NCBI GenBank assembly: GCA_016722465.1
Contig: JADKJC010000004.1
Span: forward strand, 282,776 to 346,775
Source of the DNA: Chitinophagaceae bacterium
GTDB lineage: Bacteria > Bacteroidota > Bacteroidia > Chitinophagales > Chitinophagaceae
Reading direction: 5' to 3'
Length of the DNA stretch: 64,000 nt
The position numbers and the translations under genes are program-made. The notes beneath the pieces are model-generated. The model saw only the letters and a program-made list of their open reading frames with translations. It was not told the origin of the DNA and searched no databases. Shown in pieces: positions 1-9,257 of the stretch (the first letter of the stretch is position 1; the number at the start of each line of letters is the position of its first letter).

Positions 1-183
1 GTGCTGGATGAACTGCTGCAGTTGTATCATGCACCATGGATAGAAGCGATCCGCCATACCAGGCTTGGTGGCCTGATGCTGGGATTTGGTTTTTTATGGA
101 GTGATATTGTTTGCTATGCAGTGGGTACCCTGATAGCGAGTGGGTTGGTGGTTATGATTGAAAGGGTGGTGAGGGAGAAGTAA
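1..183 (+). CDS. C-terminal end of a DUF2809-like small membrane protein (partial)
   Basis: Only the last 60 codons are in the window; the reading frame is open at the left edge, so the GTG at position 1 need not be the start. The segment has a QLYHAPW motif, a LGGLMLGFGFLWSD stretch and a final hydrophobic helix ending in a basic tail. This matches my recollection of the C-terminus of DUF2809 proteins, small integral membrane proteins of unknown function. It is convergent with the minus-strand polysaccharide locus. The family call rests on motif memory only. Confidence 0.5.
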   Translation: MLDELLQLYHAPWIEAIRHTRLGGLMLGFGFLWSDIVCYAVGTLIASGLVVMIERVVREK

Positions 184-388
184 AGCTGGGCATAGTTTAG
201 CTCGTATGTTGTGAGAAATACCAATGCGCTGGCATTTACGCAGCTAAAAAATGATCTGCTGTTGAATGGCTGCAGGATGGAAGCGTAAAGCACGCTGAGG
301 AAAATGTGTGTGTGGTTTGTGGCGTACTTGAAGCGAACAGCCGGAACTGGCGTACAGCAATGACATGATGTGAACAGCCCCAATAAAA

Positions 389-413
389 AAAGCTGCGTAA
401 ACAACGCAGCTTT
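389..413 (-). terminator. Rho-independent terminator after gmd
   Basis: A perfect 10-bp stem (arms 389-398 and 404-413) with a 5-nt loop is followed on the minus strand by a run of T residues. It lies 36 bp past the gmd stop and marks the 3' end of the polysaccharide locus. The region between 184 and 388 shows nothing else recognisable. Confidence 0.85.
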
Positions 414-448
414 AAAACATATATTGAAACAGGCTAAGTAGAATTTGA

Positions 449-1525
449 TCAGGCGTTCTCGATATCTTTTGCCACCATTTCTTTTACCAAACCAGCCAGG
501 TCGTATTTTGGTTTCCAGCCTAATTTGGTGTTTGCTTTTGTAGCATCACCAATCAATAACTCCACTTCCGTTGGCCTGAAGTATTCAGGGTCTACCGCTA
601 CCACTTCTTTACCAACTTCCAGTTGATAAGCAGGGTTGCTGCAGGATTTTATAATTCCTTTTTCATTGATGCCTTCGCCTTTAAATTCCAGTTCGATACC
701 GGTTTCTGCAAAAGCCATCCTGATAAAATCACGTACCGTAGTGGTGATGCCTGTTGCAATTACATAATCTTCTGCAACATCTTGTTGCAATATGCGCCAC
801 ATGGCATCCACATAATCTTTTGCATGGCCCCAGTCTCTTTTGGCATCCATATTACCCATGTACATTTTATCCTGTTTGCCTTTTACAATGGCAGCCACTG
901 CCCGGGTGATCTTTCTTGTTACAAATGTTTCACCACGCAAGGGGCTTTCATGATTGAAGAGGATACCGTTGCAGGCAAATATGCCATAAGCTTCCCGGTA
1001 GTTAATGGTGATCCAGTAGGCGTATAATTTTGCAACTGCATACGGACTGCGTGGATAGAAAGGGGTGCTTTCGCTTTGTGGTACTGCCTGTACCAATCCA
1101 TACAATTCAGAAGTGCTGGCCTGGTAGATACGGGTCTTTTTTTCCAGCTTTAAAATTCTTAAAGCTTCCAGCAAACGCAGGGTACCAATACCGTCTGCAT
1201 TGGCTGTGTATTCCGGTTCGTCAAAACTTACTTTTACATGGCTCATGGCAGCCAGGTTATAAATTTCATCGGGCTGTGTTTCCTGTATGATCCTGATCAG
1301 GTTCGTACTATCCGTCATGTCACCGTAGTGCAATTGAAAACGCACATTTTTTTCATGTGGGTCCTGGTACAAATGATCAATCCGCTGTGTATTGATCAAT
1401 GATGACCTTCTTTTAATGCCATGTACTTTGTATCCTTTTTCTAATAAAAGGTCTGCAAGATAAGCGCCGTCCTGTCCGGTGATACCTGTTATCAGTGCTG
1501 TTTTTCCGTTATGTGTAGTACTCAT
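449..1525 (-). CDS. gmd: GDP-mannose 4,6-dehydratase
   Basis: Converts GDP-D-mannose to GDP-4-dehydro-6-deoxy-D-mannose, the first step to GDP-L-fucose, in the cytoplasm. The 358-residue protein has the usual length. The N-terminal NAD(P)-binding signature [14 protein letters not shown] is at about residues 14-27, and the short-chain dehydrogenase Y-x3-K pair is in [10 protein letters not shown] at about 157-166, with the catalytic Thr/Ser in STSELYG just before it. It follows fcl by 39 bp on the same strand, so the two form a GDP-fucose pair at the end of the polysaccharide operon, and a terminator follows. The frame is intact. Confidence 0.97.
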   Translation of the reverse strand: MSTTHNGKTALITGITGQDGAYLADLLLEKGYKVHGIKRRSSLINTQRIDHLYQDPHEKNVRFQLHYGDMTDSTNLIRIIQETQPDEIYNLAAMSHVKVSFDEPEYTANADGIGTLRLLEALRILKLEKKTRIYQASTSELYGLVQAVPQSESTPFYPRSPYAVAKLYAYWITINYREAYGIFACNGILFNHESPLRGETFVTRKITRAVAAIVKGKQDKMYMGNMDAKRDWGHAKDYVDAMWRILQQDVAEDYVIATGITTTVRDFIRMAFAETGIELEFKGEGINEKGIIKSCSNPAYQLEVGKEVVAVDPEYFRPTEVELLIGDATKANTKLGWKPKYDLAGLVKEMVAKDIENA

Positions 1526-1564
1526 ATTTATTGGGGGTAATGTTTAACGCTTATTGTAAATTAT

Positions 1565-2501
1565 TTATTTTCTTATCAGGTGATTCTCTAAAAAATCATG
1601 ATAGGCCAACTGGATACCTTCTTTTAATTCGATGGTATGTTTCCAGCCAAGATTGTGCAGTTTGGTCACATCCATCAGCTTGCGTGGTGTACCATCTGGT
1701 TTGGATGAATCGAAAACGATGTTTCCTTCAAACCCAACAATTTCTTTTACAAGTGTTGCCAGTTCTGCAATGCTCAGGTCTGTGCCGGTACCAATATTGA
1801 TGAGCTGCGGATCATTATAATGCTCCATTAAAAAGAAACAGGCATCGGCAAGATCATCGGCAAATAAAAATTCCCTTTTGGGTGTACCGGTACCCCATAC
1901 CAGCATTTCTGCTGCATTGCTTTCTTTTGCCTCGTGCATTTTGCGGATGAGTGCCGGCAACACATGGGAGTTGGTGAGATTGTAATTATCGCCATAGCCA
2001 TACATATTGGTAGGCATTACGCTGATGAAATTACAACCATACTGGCTGCGGTAACCTTCACACAATTTAATGCCGGCAATTTTTGCGATAGCATAAGGCT
2101 CGTTGGTATTTTCTAAAATGCCTGTGAGTAAATACGCTTCCTTTAATGGCTGCGGAGCCAGTTTGGGATAGATGCAGGAACTGCCGAGGAACATTAACTT
2201 TTGAACTTTATTGATGTAAGCTGCATGAATGATATTGGATTCAATCATCAGGTTCTCGTAAATAAAATCGGCCCTGAAAGTGTTGTTGGCAATGATGCCA
2301 CCAACCCTTGCTGCCGCTAAAAAACATAGGCCGGTTTTTCTGCCTCAAAAAATCATTTACCTGCGCCTGGTTCCTCAGGTCAAGCTCTTCGGAGGTACGT
2401 GTGATGATATTATTAAACCCCCTGGCGGTTAAATTCCTGTAGATGGCACTACCCACCATACCCCTGTGCCCTGCGATGTATATTTTACTGTTCAGCTCCA
2501 T
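1565..2501 (-). CDS. fcl: GDP-L-fucose synthase, interrupted by two single-base deletions
   Basis: Epimerase/reductase that turns GDP-4-dehydro-6-deoxy-mannose into GDP-L-fucose. The N-terminal part starts with [20 protein letters not shown] (NAD(P) site). The C-terminal part contains GSSCIYPK and the Y-x3-K motif in [10 protein letters not shown]. The two parts are out of frame. A-runs at 2347-2352 and 2319-2324 (plus strand) each have six bases. Adding one base to each restores the expected family sequence ([12 protein letters not shown], then [15 protein letters not shown]). I read this as one gene of about 312 codons with two homopolymer losses, not two genes. It is co-oriented with gmd, 39 bp away. 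Whether the breaks are biological cannot be decided from the sequence. Confidence 0.9.
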
Positions 2502-2569
2502 TTTCCGGTTGTAGTTAAAAATTGAGGGTGCGAAGATAATTTTTTTAAATTACTTATCCTGCAGTTGGG

Positions 2570-3636
2570 TTAAGGCTGTTTTGGTTGGTTGATTTTGTAA
2601 TAATCAAGGTACCAGTCTATAAAATTGCTTACACCCTGTTCTACAGAAGTAGCGGGGTTATAGCCTAATTTTGATTGAAGGTCGCCAATATCTGCGTAGG
2701 TCTTGTACACATCTCCGGGCTGCATCGGCAGCATTATTTTCTCCGCTTTTTTATTCAGTTTTTTTTCAATGGCTTCAATAAAGGCAGTCAATTTAACCGG
2801 CTTACTGTTGCCGATATTGTATAGCTGATATGGTGCTTTAGAAGAAGAAGGCTGGGGGTTTGCTCCATTCCATTCCGGGTTGCCGGCTGGTGTGTTATTG
2901 ATCACTCTTACCACACCATCTACAATATCATCAATATAGGTAAAATCCCTTTCCATTTCACCATTATTAAACACCTGGATAGGCTGTCCATCAATAATGG
3001 CTTTGGTAAATAAGAACATGGCCATATCGGGCCTGCCCCATGGGCCATATACGGTAAAGAAACGCAAGCCGGTTGTTGGCAGGTTATACAAATGGCTGTA
3101 CACATGTGCCATCAGCTCATTGCTTTTTTAGTAGCGGCATACAAACTGATGGGATGATCTACCGCATGATCCTTATCAAAGGGAATGATCTCATTGAGGC
3201 CATACACGCTGCTGCTGCTGGCATAAACAAAATGTTTGATGTTGAAATTGCGGCAGCATTCAAGCAGGTTGGCAAAGCCAACGATATTGCTTTCAATATA
3301 TGCAGCAGGATTGGTGATACTGTAACGTACGCCAGCCTGTGCAGCTAAATTTACAACGATGTCAAATTTTTGTGTTGTAAATAAACGGTCAAGATTTTGT
3401 TTGTCTTCAAGTTGAAGTTGTATGAAAGTATAATTGCTGGTTTTGCTTGGGTACAGTTGATTGTAATGTATCTGCTCTTTATCAATGCCTGCTGCCTTCA
3501 GCCTGTCGTATTTGAGGCTTACCTGGTAGTAATCATTCAAGGAATCAAGCCCTACCACTTCAAAGCCATCAGCTGCCAGCCTGTTTGCCAAATGAAAACC
3601 GATAAAACCTGCAGAACCCGTAACTAAAACTTTCAT
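2570..3636 (-). CDS. UDP-glucuronate 4-epimerase-like NAD-dependent epimerase, one frameshift
   Basis: Extended short-chain dehydrogenase acting on a UDP-sugar. The protein begins [20 protein letters not shown] (Rossmann glycine motif). An in-frame ATG 18 bp further upstream is less likely, because the family starts at this methionine. The segment [17 protein letters not shown] is typical of UDP-glucuronate epimerases, and Y-x3-K lies in SLYAATKKA. Just after that the frame breaks at 3120-3121, where one T (plus strand) is missing. The repaired sequence reads [17 protein letters not shown] and continues into [13 protein letters not shown] and YNIGNS. Repaired length is about 355 codons, normal for the family. 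It lies between wecB and fcl, so it probably supplies UDP-galacturonate for the surface polysaccharide. Confidence 0.85.
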
Positions 3637-3679
3637 GTAAAAAATTGAAAACAAAAAATAATTGAATATCCTTCCAAAG

Positions 3680-4773
3680 TTACCTGTTATAAGTGTTGTA
3701 TAAAATATTTACTATTCTTTCTGATGTATTGCCATCCCATAATTCAGGAACCGTTCCTTTTTTCCAGGCACCGGCCAATATCTTTTTCAAACATTCCGAT
3801 AACTTAACGATGTCATCACCGATGAGTTCGTTGGTGCCCTGTGTAACGGTTTCCGGCCTTTCGGTTGACTTCCTGAGGGTAAGACAGGGAATGTGTAATA
3901 CGGTTGCTTCTTCTGTAATGCCGCCGGAATCGGTGATGATGCCTTTGGCATTTTTTACCAGGTAAATGAACTCCAGGTATCCCAATGGATCAATCATGAT
4001 CAGTTTATCTGTTGGTATATTGTGTGCGTCAATGATCTTTCTTGTTCTTGGATGTACCGGAAACACGATTGGGAAATCAGCGGTTGAATTGGTGATCGCC
4101 TTCAGCAATAATTTTAATTTTTCAGGATCATCCACATTGGAAGGCCTGTGCAGTGTTACCAGGAAATAATTGCCGTTTGACAGCTTTTCTTCTTCCCAGA
4201 AAGGCGGTTGCTGCAACCTGTTAAGGTTTTGAAACAATGTATCGATCATGGTGTTGCCAACAAAATGAATCTTGTTTTCTGCAACCTGGTATTTTTTCAA
4301 ATTATCGTTAGCCACCATTGTTGTAGTAAAGTAATGGTCGCAGATAGAATCGGTCACAATGCGGTTGATCTCTTCCGGCATGGTCATATCACCGGAACGG
4401 ATACCTGCTTCCACATGCACCACGTCTATACATATTTTTTTGCTGAAATGGTACATGCCATGGTAGAAGTAACATCACCCACTACCAGTACAACATCCGG
4501 CCTGTTATCTACCAGGTCTTTTTCAAACTTCACCATGATACCGGCTGTTTGCTCTGCCTGGGTACCGCCGCCGCATTCTAAGTTCACGTGAGGATCGGGG
4601 ATGCCGAGCTGTTCAAAAAAATCGCCGCTCATTTTTTTATCGTAGTGCTGGCCGGTATGCACCAGCCTGTATTGTACTGCCTGGCCCTGGCTCTGTGCTT
4701 TGAAAATAGCTTTGATAATCGGTGCTATCTTCATAAAGTTAGGCCTGGCGCCTGCAACAATGGTAATTAACAT
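3680..4773 (-). CDS. wecB: UDP-N-acetylglucosamine 2-epimerase (non-hydrolysing), one frameshift
   Basis: Interconverts UDP-GlcNAc and UDP-ManNAc for polysaccharide synthesis. Visible motifs are GARPNFMK near the N-terminus, HTGQHYD, HVEAGIRSGDMTMPEEINR, LVTLHRPSNVD and DSGGITEEA, in the family order. The frame breaks at the seven-T run 4435-4441. One more base gives the continuous reading SAKKICIDVVHVEAG. The repaired protein is about 364 residues, the usual size. It sits 43 bp before the epimerase gene and 123 bp after the barrel-like gene. The adjacent Gfo/Idh and DUF354 genes suggest an amino-sugar branch, possibly a ManNAc-uronate or dideoxy sugar (inference). Confidence 0.92.
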
Positions 4774-4840
4774 AGTATTTGATAGGTTTGAATTGTGCCT
4801 GATATTGTATAAAACGCCGTCGTTAACAAATTATTATTAT

Positions 4841-4882
4841 GTGAATTGTCAATCGTCAATAGTGAATAGTCAATTGTCAATA
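4841..4882. repeat. Six tandem 7-nt units (GTSAATN) in an intergenic gap
   Basis: Six consecutive heptamers read gtgaatt, gtcaatc, gtcaata, gtgaata, gtcaatt and gtcaata. They fill the gap between wecB and the upstream gene. Unit length and spacing are exact; only positions 3 and 7 vary. No open frame crosses it. Confidence 0.85.
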
Positions 4883-4896
4883 GCTGCCATTCACAT

Positions 4897-5769
4897 TCAG
4901 CTCAGTTGTTTCTGTGCATCAAACTGGCGGATAAGCGAAACTGTTTCATGAATATTGCCCCTGGAAGAAGCACCAAACAAAATAGATTCAACATTCGGTA
5001 ATGTACAAACATATTCAATGGCCTGCTTTACCGGTGTAGCGCCGCCGCTCAATACCTGCATGGCAATGGCCCTTACTTCTCTTGTTTTCAACGTGTGCTC
5101 ATACAATGCTTTACCACCACTCATTCTGAAGCCATCTACATTAATAGAGGAACAGATGATGGGGTTTTTGATGCCTACACTTTCCAGCATATCCAGCAGC
5201 ATCGGCATGTTCATGGTGATGTATGCAGGCTCTGCATTGTGTTTTTTAATGATGTACTCATGGTAAGATTTCAATACTTCTTTCATGCCAAGCCCCATTA
5301 AAAGATCGGTGAGTACATTTTGTATAAAGATCACCGGTGTATTGATGCCTTTGAACATTTTCATTTCCGCATCAATCAGCAGTTCCATCATGCTCATGTA
5401 ATCTTTGGAAACAAATGCAATACCGCCTTTGAATAAAGAACCAAAGAAATTTCCGGGAACATATTCTTTTAAGGTGCCTACAATACCCAGCTCAGTTACT
5501 GCATTGGCGTACTTGTGTGCATAGGGCATACAAGGGTATATTTTGAAATTTTTATATTGTTCAGGGTTTTGCCTGATGAGGTCGCAGATATTTCCAATGC
5601 GGTCGTGGGTGGTACACATAAAAGTGTTCACGCCTTCATCAATCGCAATATCCAGTGTCCTTAAAATCGTCTTCTCTTCCTTAAACTTCATCATCTGCGC
5701 CCTGGACTTTTCGTCAGATACGTGGTTTACACCGAAGAACTGGTTATCGCCAAATAATATTCTATCCAT
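4897..5769 (-). CDS. Conserved polysaccharide-locus protein, possibly an aldolase/aldo-keto-like barrel (unassigned)
   Basis: About 290 residues. I chose the start at 5769 (MDRILFGDNQFFGVNH), because a longer reading from 5805 would overlap the preceding Gfo/Idh gene and add a low-complexity stretch. The sequence alternates strand-like and helix-like segments: DEGVNTFMCTTHDR, a FKIYPCMPYAHKY stretch, PVIFIQNVLTDLLMGLG, NPIICSSINVDGFRMSGG, and a C-terminal PNVESILFGASSRGNIHET like the end of many TIM-barrel proteins. I do not recognise a named family and see no proven catalytic set. It lies 7 bp after the Gfo/Idh gene and before wecB, so a role in making or modifying a sugar nucleotide is likely by context only. 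Confidence 0.6.
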   Translation of the reverse strand: MDRILFGDNQFFGVNHVSDEKSRAQMMKFKEEKTILRTLDIAIDEGVNTFMCTTHDRIGNICDLIRQNPEQYKNFKIYPCMPYAHKYANAVTELGIVGTLKEYVPGNFFGSLFKGGIAFVSKDYMSMMELLIDAEMKMFKGINTPVIFIQNVLTDLLMGLGMKEVLKSYHEYIIKKHNAEPAYITMNMPMLLDMLESVGIKNPIICSSINVDGFRMSGGKALYEHTLKTREVRAIAMQVLSGGATPVKQAIEYVCTLPNVESILFGASSRGNIHETVSLIRQFDAQKQLS

Positions 5770-5776
5770 TGTTGAA

Positions 5777-6787
5777 TTAGTTTTTGTTGTTTTTGATCTT
5801 TTCAATTACACTGTCTGTAAGCCACGCCGTTTCAAACGTGTTTTTATTATTGGGCACTTTGCCCTCTATTGCTTTGATGAAGTAATCTACTTGTGCAGAA
5901 TATTCTTCACCTCTTAAATAGAAAGCTACTTCTTCAGCAAAATCATTAATGTGTTTTACGTTCCAGCCTTTTGTATAAGGTGCAGGGCAATTGGCTTCTT
6001 TGAAATATATTTTCATTTCCGTAGCATCCACAATGATTTTTCCTTTATCACCGATCACGGTTACGGTAGTGCTCATTTTCCGGTAGGTTTCATCGCTCCA
6101 GTTAACGGATAATACGCCGGATAATTTATTGTCTGTTTCCAGCAATGCATACACGGCATCTTCCACATTTCCTGAGTAGATCGATTTTAGTAAAGCGCCA
6201 TGCACTTTGTTGATCGGCGCCACCAGGTAATTCAGCAGGTCAATTACATGGGATGCATAATCCAGCAGGCAACCGCCACCTTCTTCCGGTTTAGAGCGCC
6301 ATGTTTCAGCTTTCTTTCTTACTACCACCGGCCCGTAAGCCTCACCTACAAAATGCTGTATGTCGCCCAGTGCACCGCTGCTGATTAATTTCTTTGCTTC
6401 TTCAAATGTGCCGATGAATTTATTGTGATAACCCACCTGGTTAACCGTTCCTTTTAATTTTGCCAACTGCACCAATTCCGCACCTTCATTTACATTCAGG
6501 CAAAAAGGTTTTTCTACAAATACATGAATGCCTTTTTGTAATAATTCTTTTACGATGCTGCCATGAAATTTTGTTGGTGCTGCAACAAACACCGCTTCCG
6601 GGTTGGTTTTGTCCAGCATTTTTTTGTAATCAGCAAAGCATTCAAACTGCCCGTATTTTTCCAGTACATCCGTAACGATCTTTGAAGTATCGGCCACACC
6701 CACCACTTTTACATCAGGATGTGCGCCAAGTATTGCCAAATGTGAAATACCCATTTTACCAGCGCCGATTAATGCAACTCTTGTCAT
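5777..6787 (-). CDS. Gfo/Idh/MocA family NAD(P)-dependent oxidoreductase
   Basis: 336 residues. The N-terminal Rossmann motif is ALIGAGKMGISHLAILGAH, and the family signature EKP occurs in HVFVEKPFCLN at about residues 91-101. The C-terminal half carries the mixed-sheet substrate domain (GGGCLLDYASHVIDLLNYL, with the usual Asp and His of the active site). Family members oxidise or reduce sugars or sugar nucleotides; in polysaccharide loci they often act at C3 of UDP-HexNAc uronates. The start overlaps the DUF354 gene by 4 bp (ATGA type), so the two are translationally coupled. The substrate cannot be told from sequence alone. Confidence 0.9.
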   Translation of the reverse strand: MTRVALIGAGKMGISHLAILGAHPDVKVVGVADTSKIVTDVLEKYGQFECFADYKKMLDKTNPEAVFVAAPTKFHGSIVKELLQKGIHVFVEKPFCLNVNEGAELVQLAKLKGTVNQVGYHNKFIGTFEEAKKLISSGALGDIQHFVGEAYGPVVVRKKAETWRSKPEEGGGCLLDYASHVIDLLNYLVAPINKVHGALLKSIYSGNVEDAVYALLETDNKLSGVLSVNWSDETYRKMSTTVTVIGDKGKIIVDATEMKIYFKEANCPAPYTKGWNVKHINDFAEEVAFYLRGEEYSAQVDYFIKAIEGKVPNNKNTFETAWLTDSVIEKIKNNKN

Positions 6788-7812
6788 TGTTTTTTGAATT
6801 TTAAAATTTCTTTCTTTAATAAGTTATATGCTTCCCTGCCTTTGATCATCAATTCCAGTGCAGGCGGCGCATTTTGTAAACTTTCAATATAGCTCACTAC
6901 TTTTTCGGGTGTGATATTGGGTTCATGCAACATCAATCCTTTTGATAATAAAAAAGTATCCACTTCCAGCAGGTCGTCCTGGTAAACTGAAATAGTGGGA
7001 ATGCCGAGGATGGCCATTTCCCTCGTCATAGAACCGCCGGCGCCAATAAAGATGGTACAGTCAGCAGCGATGGCATCAAAGCCCAACGGCTTATCGGGTA
7101 CCTGTGTGGCATGGAATTTTTCCTGCTTGTAATGTGCAGACTGGTTGTCGTCTCTTGGCAATACAATTACTTTGTATTGATCCTGCAAAGCAAGGATGGT
7201 ATCATCCAGAAAATTTTCTTTGCCTTTGTAGTACTGTGCCGTTTGCGGTTCAGGCCGGATGTATATTTTTATTTCGCCAGAAGTATGCTGTTTTCTTTTT
7301 TCCTGAATTGCTTCGCCTTTACTCCATAAATAAATACCTTCTTTAACACCGGGATACTGGATCACTTTTTTTGCAGAAACACCCGTCTTTGCAATTCTTT
7401 CTACCGGGAGATTTTCAGGAATTAAAATGGTAGTTGCGCAAATGAATGCAGGCTTGTTGCCCATTGCATGTTCATTATCGTTGGTGTAGATGGAAGGAAT
7501 GCCCAATAGTTTTGCCACAACAGGAGAATGGAAAGAGCTTTGGGAAACGGCGACATCTATTTTCTTGTTCTTTAAAAATTTCTTCAGTTGATTTACCCTG
7601 ATGGGATAGCCAAATACTTTTTTGAGGAAGTTTTTGCCATAATGTTCTCCAACCGTGGTATGCTTTAAGCCTTTCTGGTCAAGCAAAGCGATCGTGTTGG
7701 CTAATGGCCTGGAAGTGATGATCACTTCGTGCCCGTCAACTTCTAACTCTTTGATAAGCTGGTAAAACATGTTTACATGCGGCGAGTTGGAAATATCAAA
7801 CCATATCTTCAT
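6784..7812 (-). CDS. DUF354 family protein, GT-B-like
   Basis: 342 residues starting MKIWFDISNSPHVNMFYQLI, the classic DUF354 opening. Other family-like points are TSRPLANTIALLDQKG, VSQSSFHSPVVAKLLGIPS and IFIGAGGSMTREMAILGIPT, the last like the nucleotide-sugar part of GT-B enzymes. DUF354 proteins are distant relatives of UDP-GlcNAc 2-epimerase/MurG-type folds and are common in surface-polysaccharide loci; the reaction is not established. The end overlaps the Gfo/Idh gene. The neighbouring WecB makes a link to an N-acetylhexosamine derivative plausible. Confidence 0.85.
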   Translation of the reverse strand: MKIWFDISNSPHVNMFYQLIKELEVDGHEVIITSRPLANTIALLDQKGLKHTTVGEHYGKNFLKKVFGYPIRVNQLKKFLKNKKIDVAVSQSSFHSPVVAKLLGIPSIYTNDNEHAMGNKPAFICATTILIPENLPVERIAKTGVSAKKVIQYPGVKEGIYLWSKGEAIQEKRKQHTSGEIKIYIRPEPQTAQYYKGKENFLDDTILALQDQYKVIVLPRDDNQSAHYKQEKFHATQVPDKPLGFDAIAADCTIFIGAGGSMTREMAILGIPTISVYQDDLLEVDTFLLSKGLMLHEPNITPEKVVSYIESLQNAPPALELMIKGREAYNLLKKEILKFKKQ

Positions 7813-7935
7813 AGTAAATGAATAAAGTTATTTAATAGGGTAAAAAATTATCAAAATCCTGGTTGGCTGGGTTAGCATGTTACTGATAACCGTGCCAAAA
7901 GAACTAATTATTTATTGAAAATGCAAATCAGGTTA

Positions 7936-9042
7936 TTATTCAGCTTTTTCAAACACTGCCGGTTGTTGCTTTATATTATTACTATCAAGCAATCCCGCAT
8001 AAACGCCATTTAATTTTTCAATCACCTTGGTTGCTGAAAAATCTTTTACAATATCCAGTGATTTATTTCCATAAGTTTCTAATACTGCAGTGGCTGCTTT
8101 TATCTCCGAAAAGATATTTTCCAATGCATCAACATCTCCGGGCTTTACCAGCCAGCCATTCATGCGTGGCTTTACAATCTGCGGTATACCACCTACATTG
8201 GATGAAATAACTGGTTTGCCAAACGCCATCGATTCAAGAATGGACATTGGCAGGCCCTCGTAATATGAAGTTAATATGAAGAGGTTGCAATCCTGTATCA
8301 GGTCATCTTTTTGTTTGCCGCTCACCCATCCTTTGTAGTCAATTAATTCTTCCAGCCCGTTTTCGGCAATTTCGGTTGTTAACTTTTCCAGTTCATTCCC
8401 GGTACCAGCAATGCTGAGTTTAAAAACGCCTTTATAAGCTGATTTGTTTTTTTTGAACAATTCCACAATGTCAAAAATCCCTTTTTTTACCGTCACATGA
8501 TTCAGGTACAATATCCTCACCGGAATTTGAACGGTATTGCGGTTTACTTTTTCCGGCATGATCACCGGGTTGTTCACTACAATGGCTTTGTGTTTTTTTG
8601 TGATGGAATCAAAATATGTCTTCCATTCATCCGACAAAACCATCAATTCATCAGCTGCATTCAGTATGTACAGGATGTATGGCTTCAAAGCGCCTGAGCC
8701 TTCATAGTACACTTTAAATTCCCCACCATGGATATGCAGCAATGTTGTTTTGCCAAATAGTTTTGAAAGCAGCAATACAACCGACTTTCTTATAAAGCTG
8801 CCCCGGCAGGCACTGTGAATATGAATGATTTTTATCTGCCGTTTACTGATCAGTATCCATATAAATTTGGCCATTGCCAGCGCAAAATACAGGATGCTTA
8901 AAATGGGATTCTTTTTAACGTAAGTAGATAAAAAGTTGAAATCTGTGATGTTTTTCGAATATACTTCCAGCACTGATGCCATACCTCCCCTGAGGCTGTA
9001 ATGTGGCCCCACAAATAATACATGCTTATAATAATCCTTCAT
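7936..9042 (-). CDS. Family 4 glycosyltransferase
   Basis: 368 residues with a GT-B fold pattern. The N-terminus has VGPHYSLRGGMASVLEVYSK (a glycine-rich acceptor-side loop). A middle IRILYLNHVTVKKGIFDIVE marks the start of the donor domain, and the EX7E motif lies in EGLPMSILESMAFGKPVISS (about residues 270-290), followed by NVGGIPQIV. These are GT4 features. It probably adds one sugar to the lipid-linked repeat unit on the cytoplasmic face. The gaps are 123 bp to the next gene and 215 bp to the previous one, wider than elsewhere in the locus. Donor and acceptor are unknown. Confidence 0.88.
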   Translation of the reverse strand: MKDYYKHVLFVGPHYSLRGGMASVLEVYSKNITDFNFLSTYVKKNPILSILYFALAMAKFIWILISKRQIKIIHIHSACRGSFIRKSVVLLLSKLFGKTTLLHIHGGEFKVYYEGSGALKPYILYILNAADELMVLSDEWKTYFDSITKKHKAIVVNNPVIMPEKVNRNTVQIPVRILYLNHVTVKKGIFDIVELFKKNKSAYKGVFKLSIAGTGNELEKLTTEIAENGLEELIDYKGWVSGKQKDDLIQDCNLFILTSYYEGLPMSILESMAFGKPVISSNVGGIPQIVKPRMNGWLVKPGDVDALENIFSEIKAATAVLETYGNKSLDIVKDFSATKVIEKLNGVYAGLLDSNNIKQQPAVFEKAE

Positions 9043-9257
9043 ATTTAGTAATATTCAACGGTACAGGTGACTTATAAAAGCACAAGTTAACCGCTAAAGT
9101 CTGTATCTATTCAATTTTTAACTGCTCTAACTGCCTGATTAAACGGTTTTTGGGTTGCAAATAGTATTTCTGATAGTAAGATATGTTATAAGAAATGATC
9201 TTAAATAGAGGCAAGGCGGGGATAATAACTGCTGGCAGGAGGAACAGCGATGGGATT

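Noticed and set aside
1565..4773. Programmed frameshifting in fcl, the epimerase gene and wecB
   Set aside because: The breaks are at unrelated places in each gene, are all single-base losses in A/T runs, and leave no slippery heptamer plus structure. Sequencing or assembly error explains them better.
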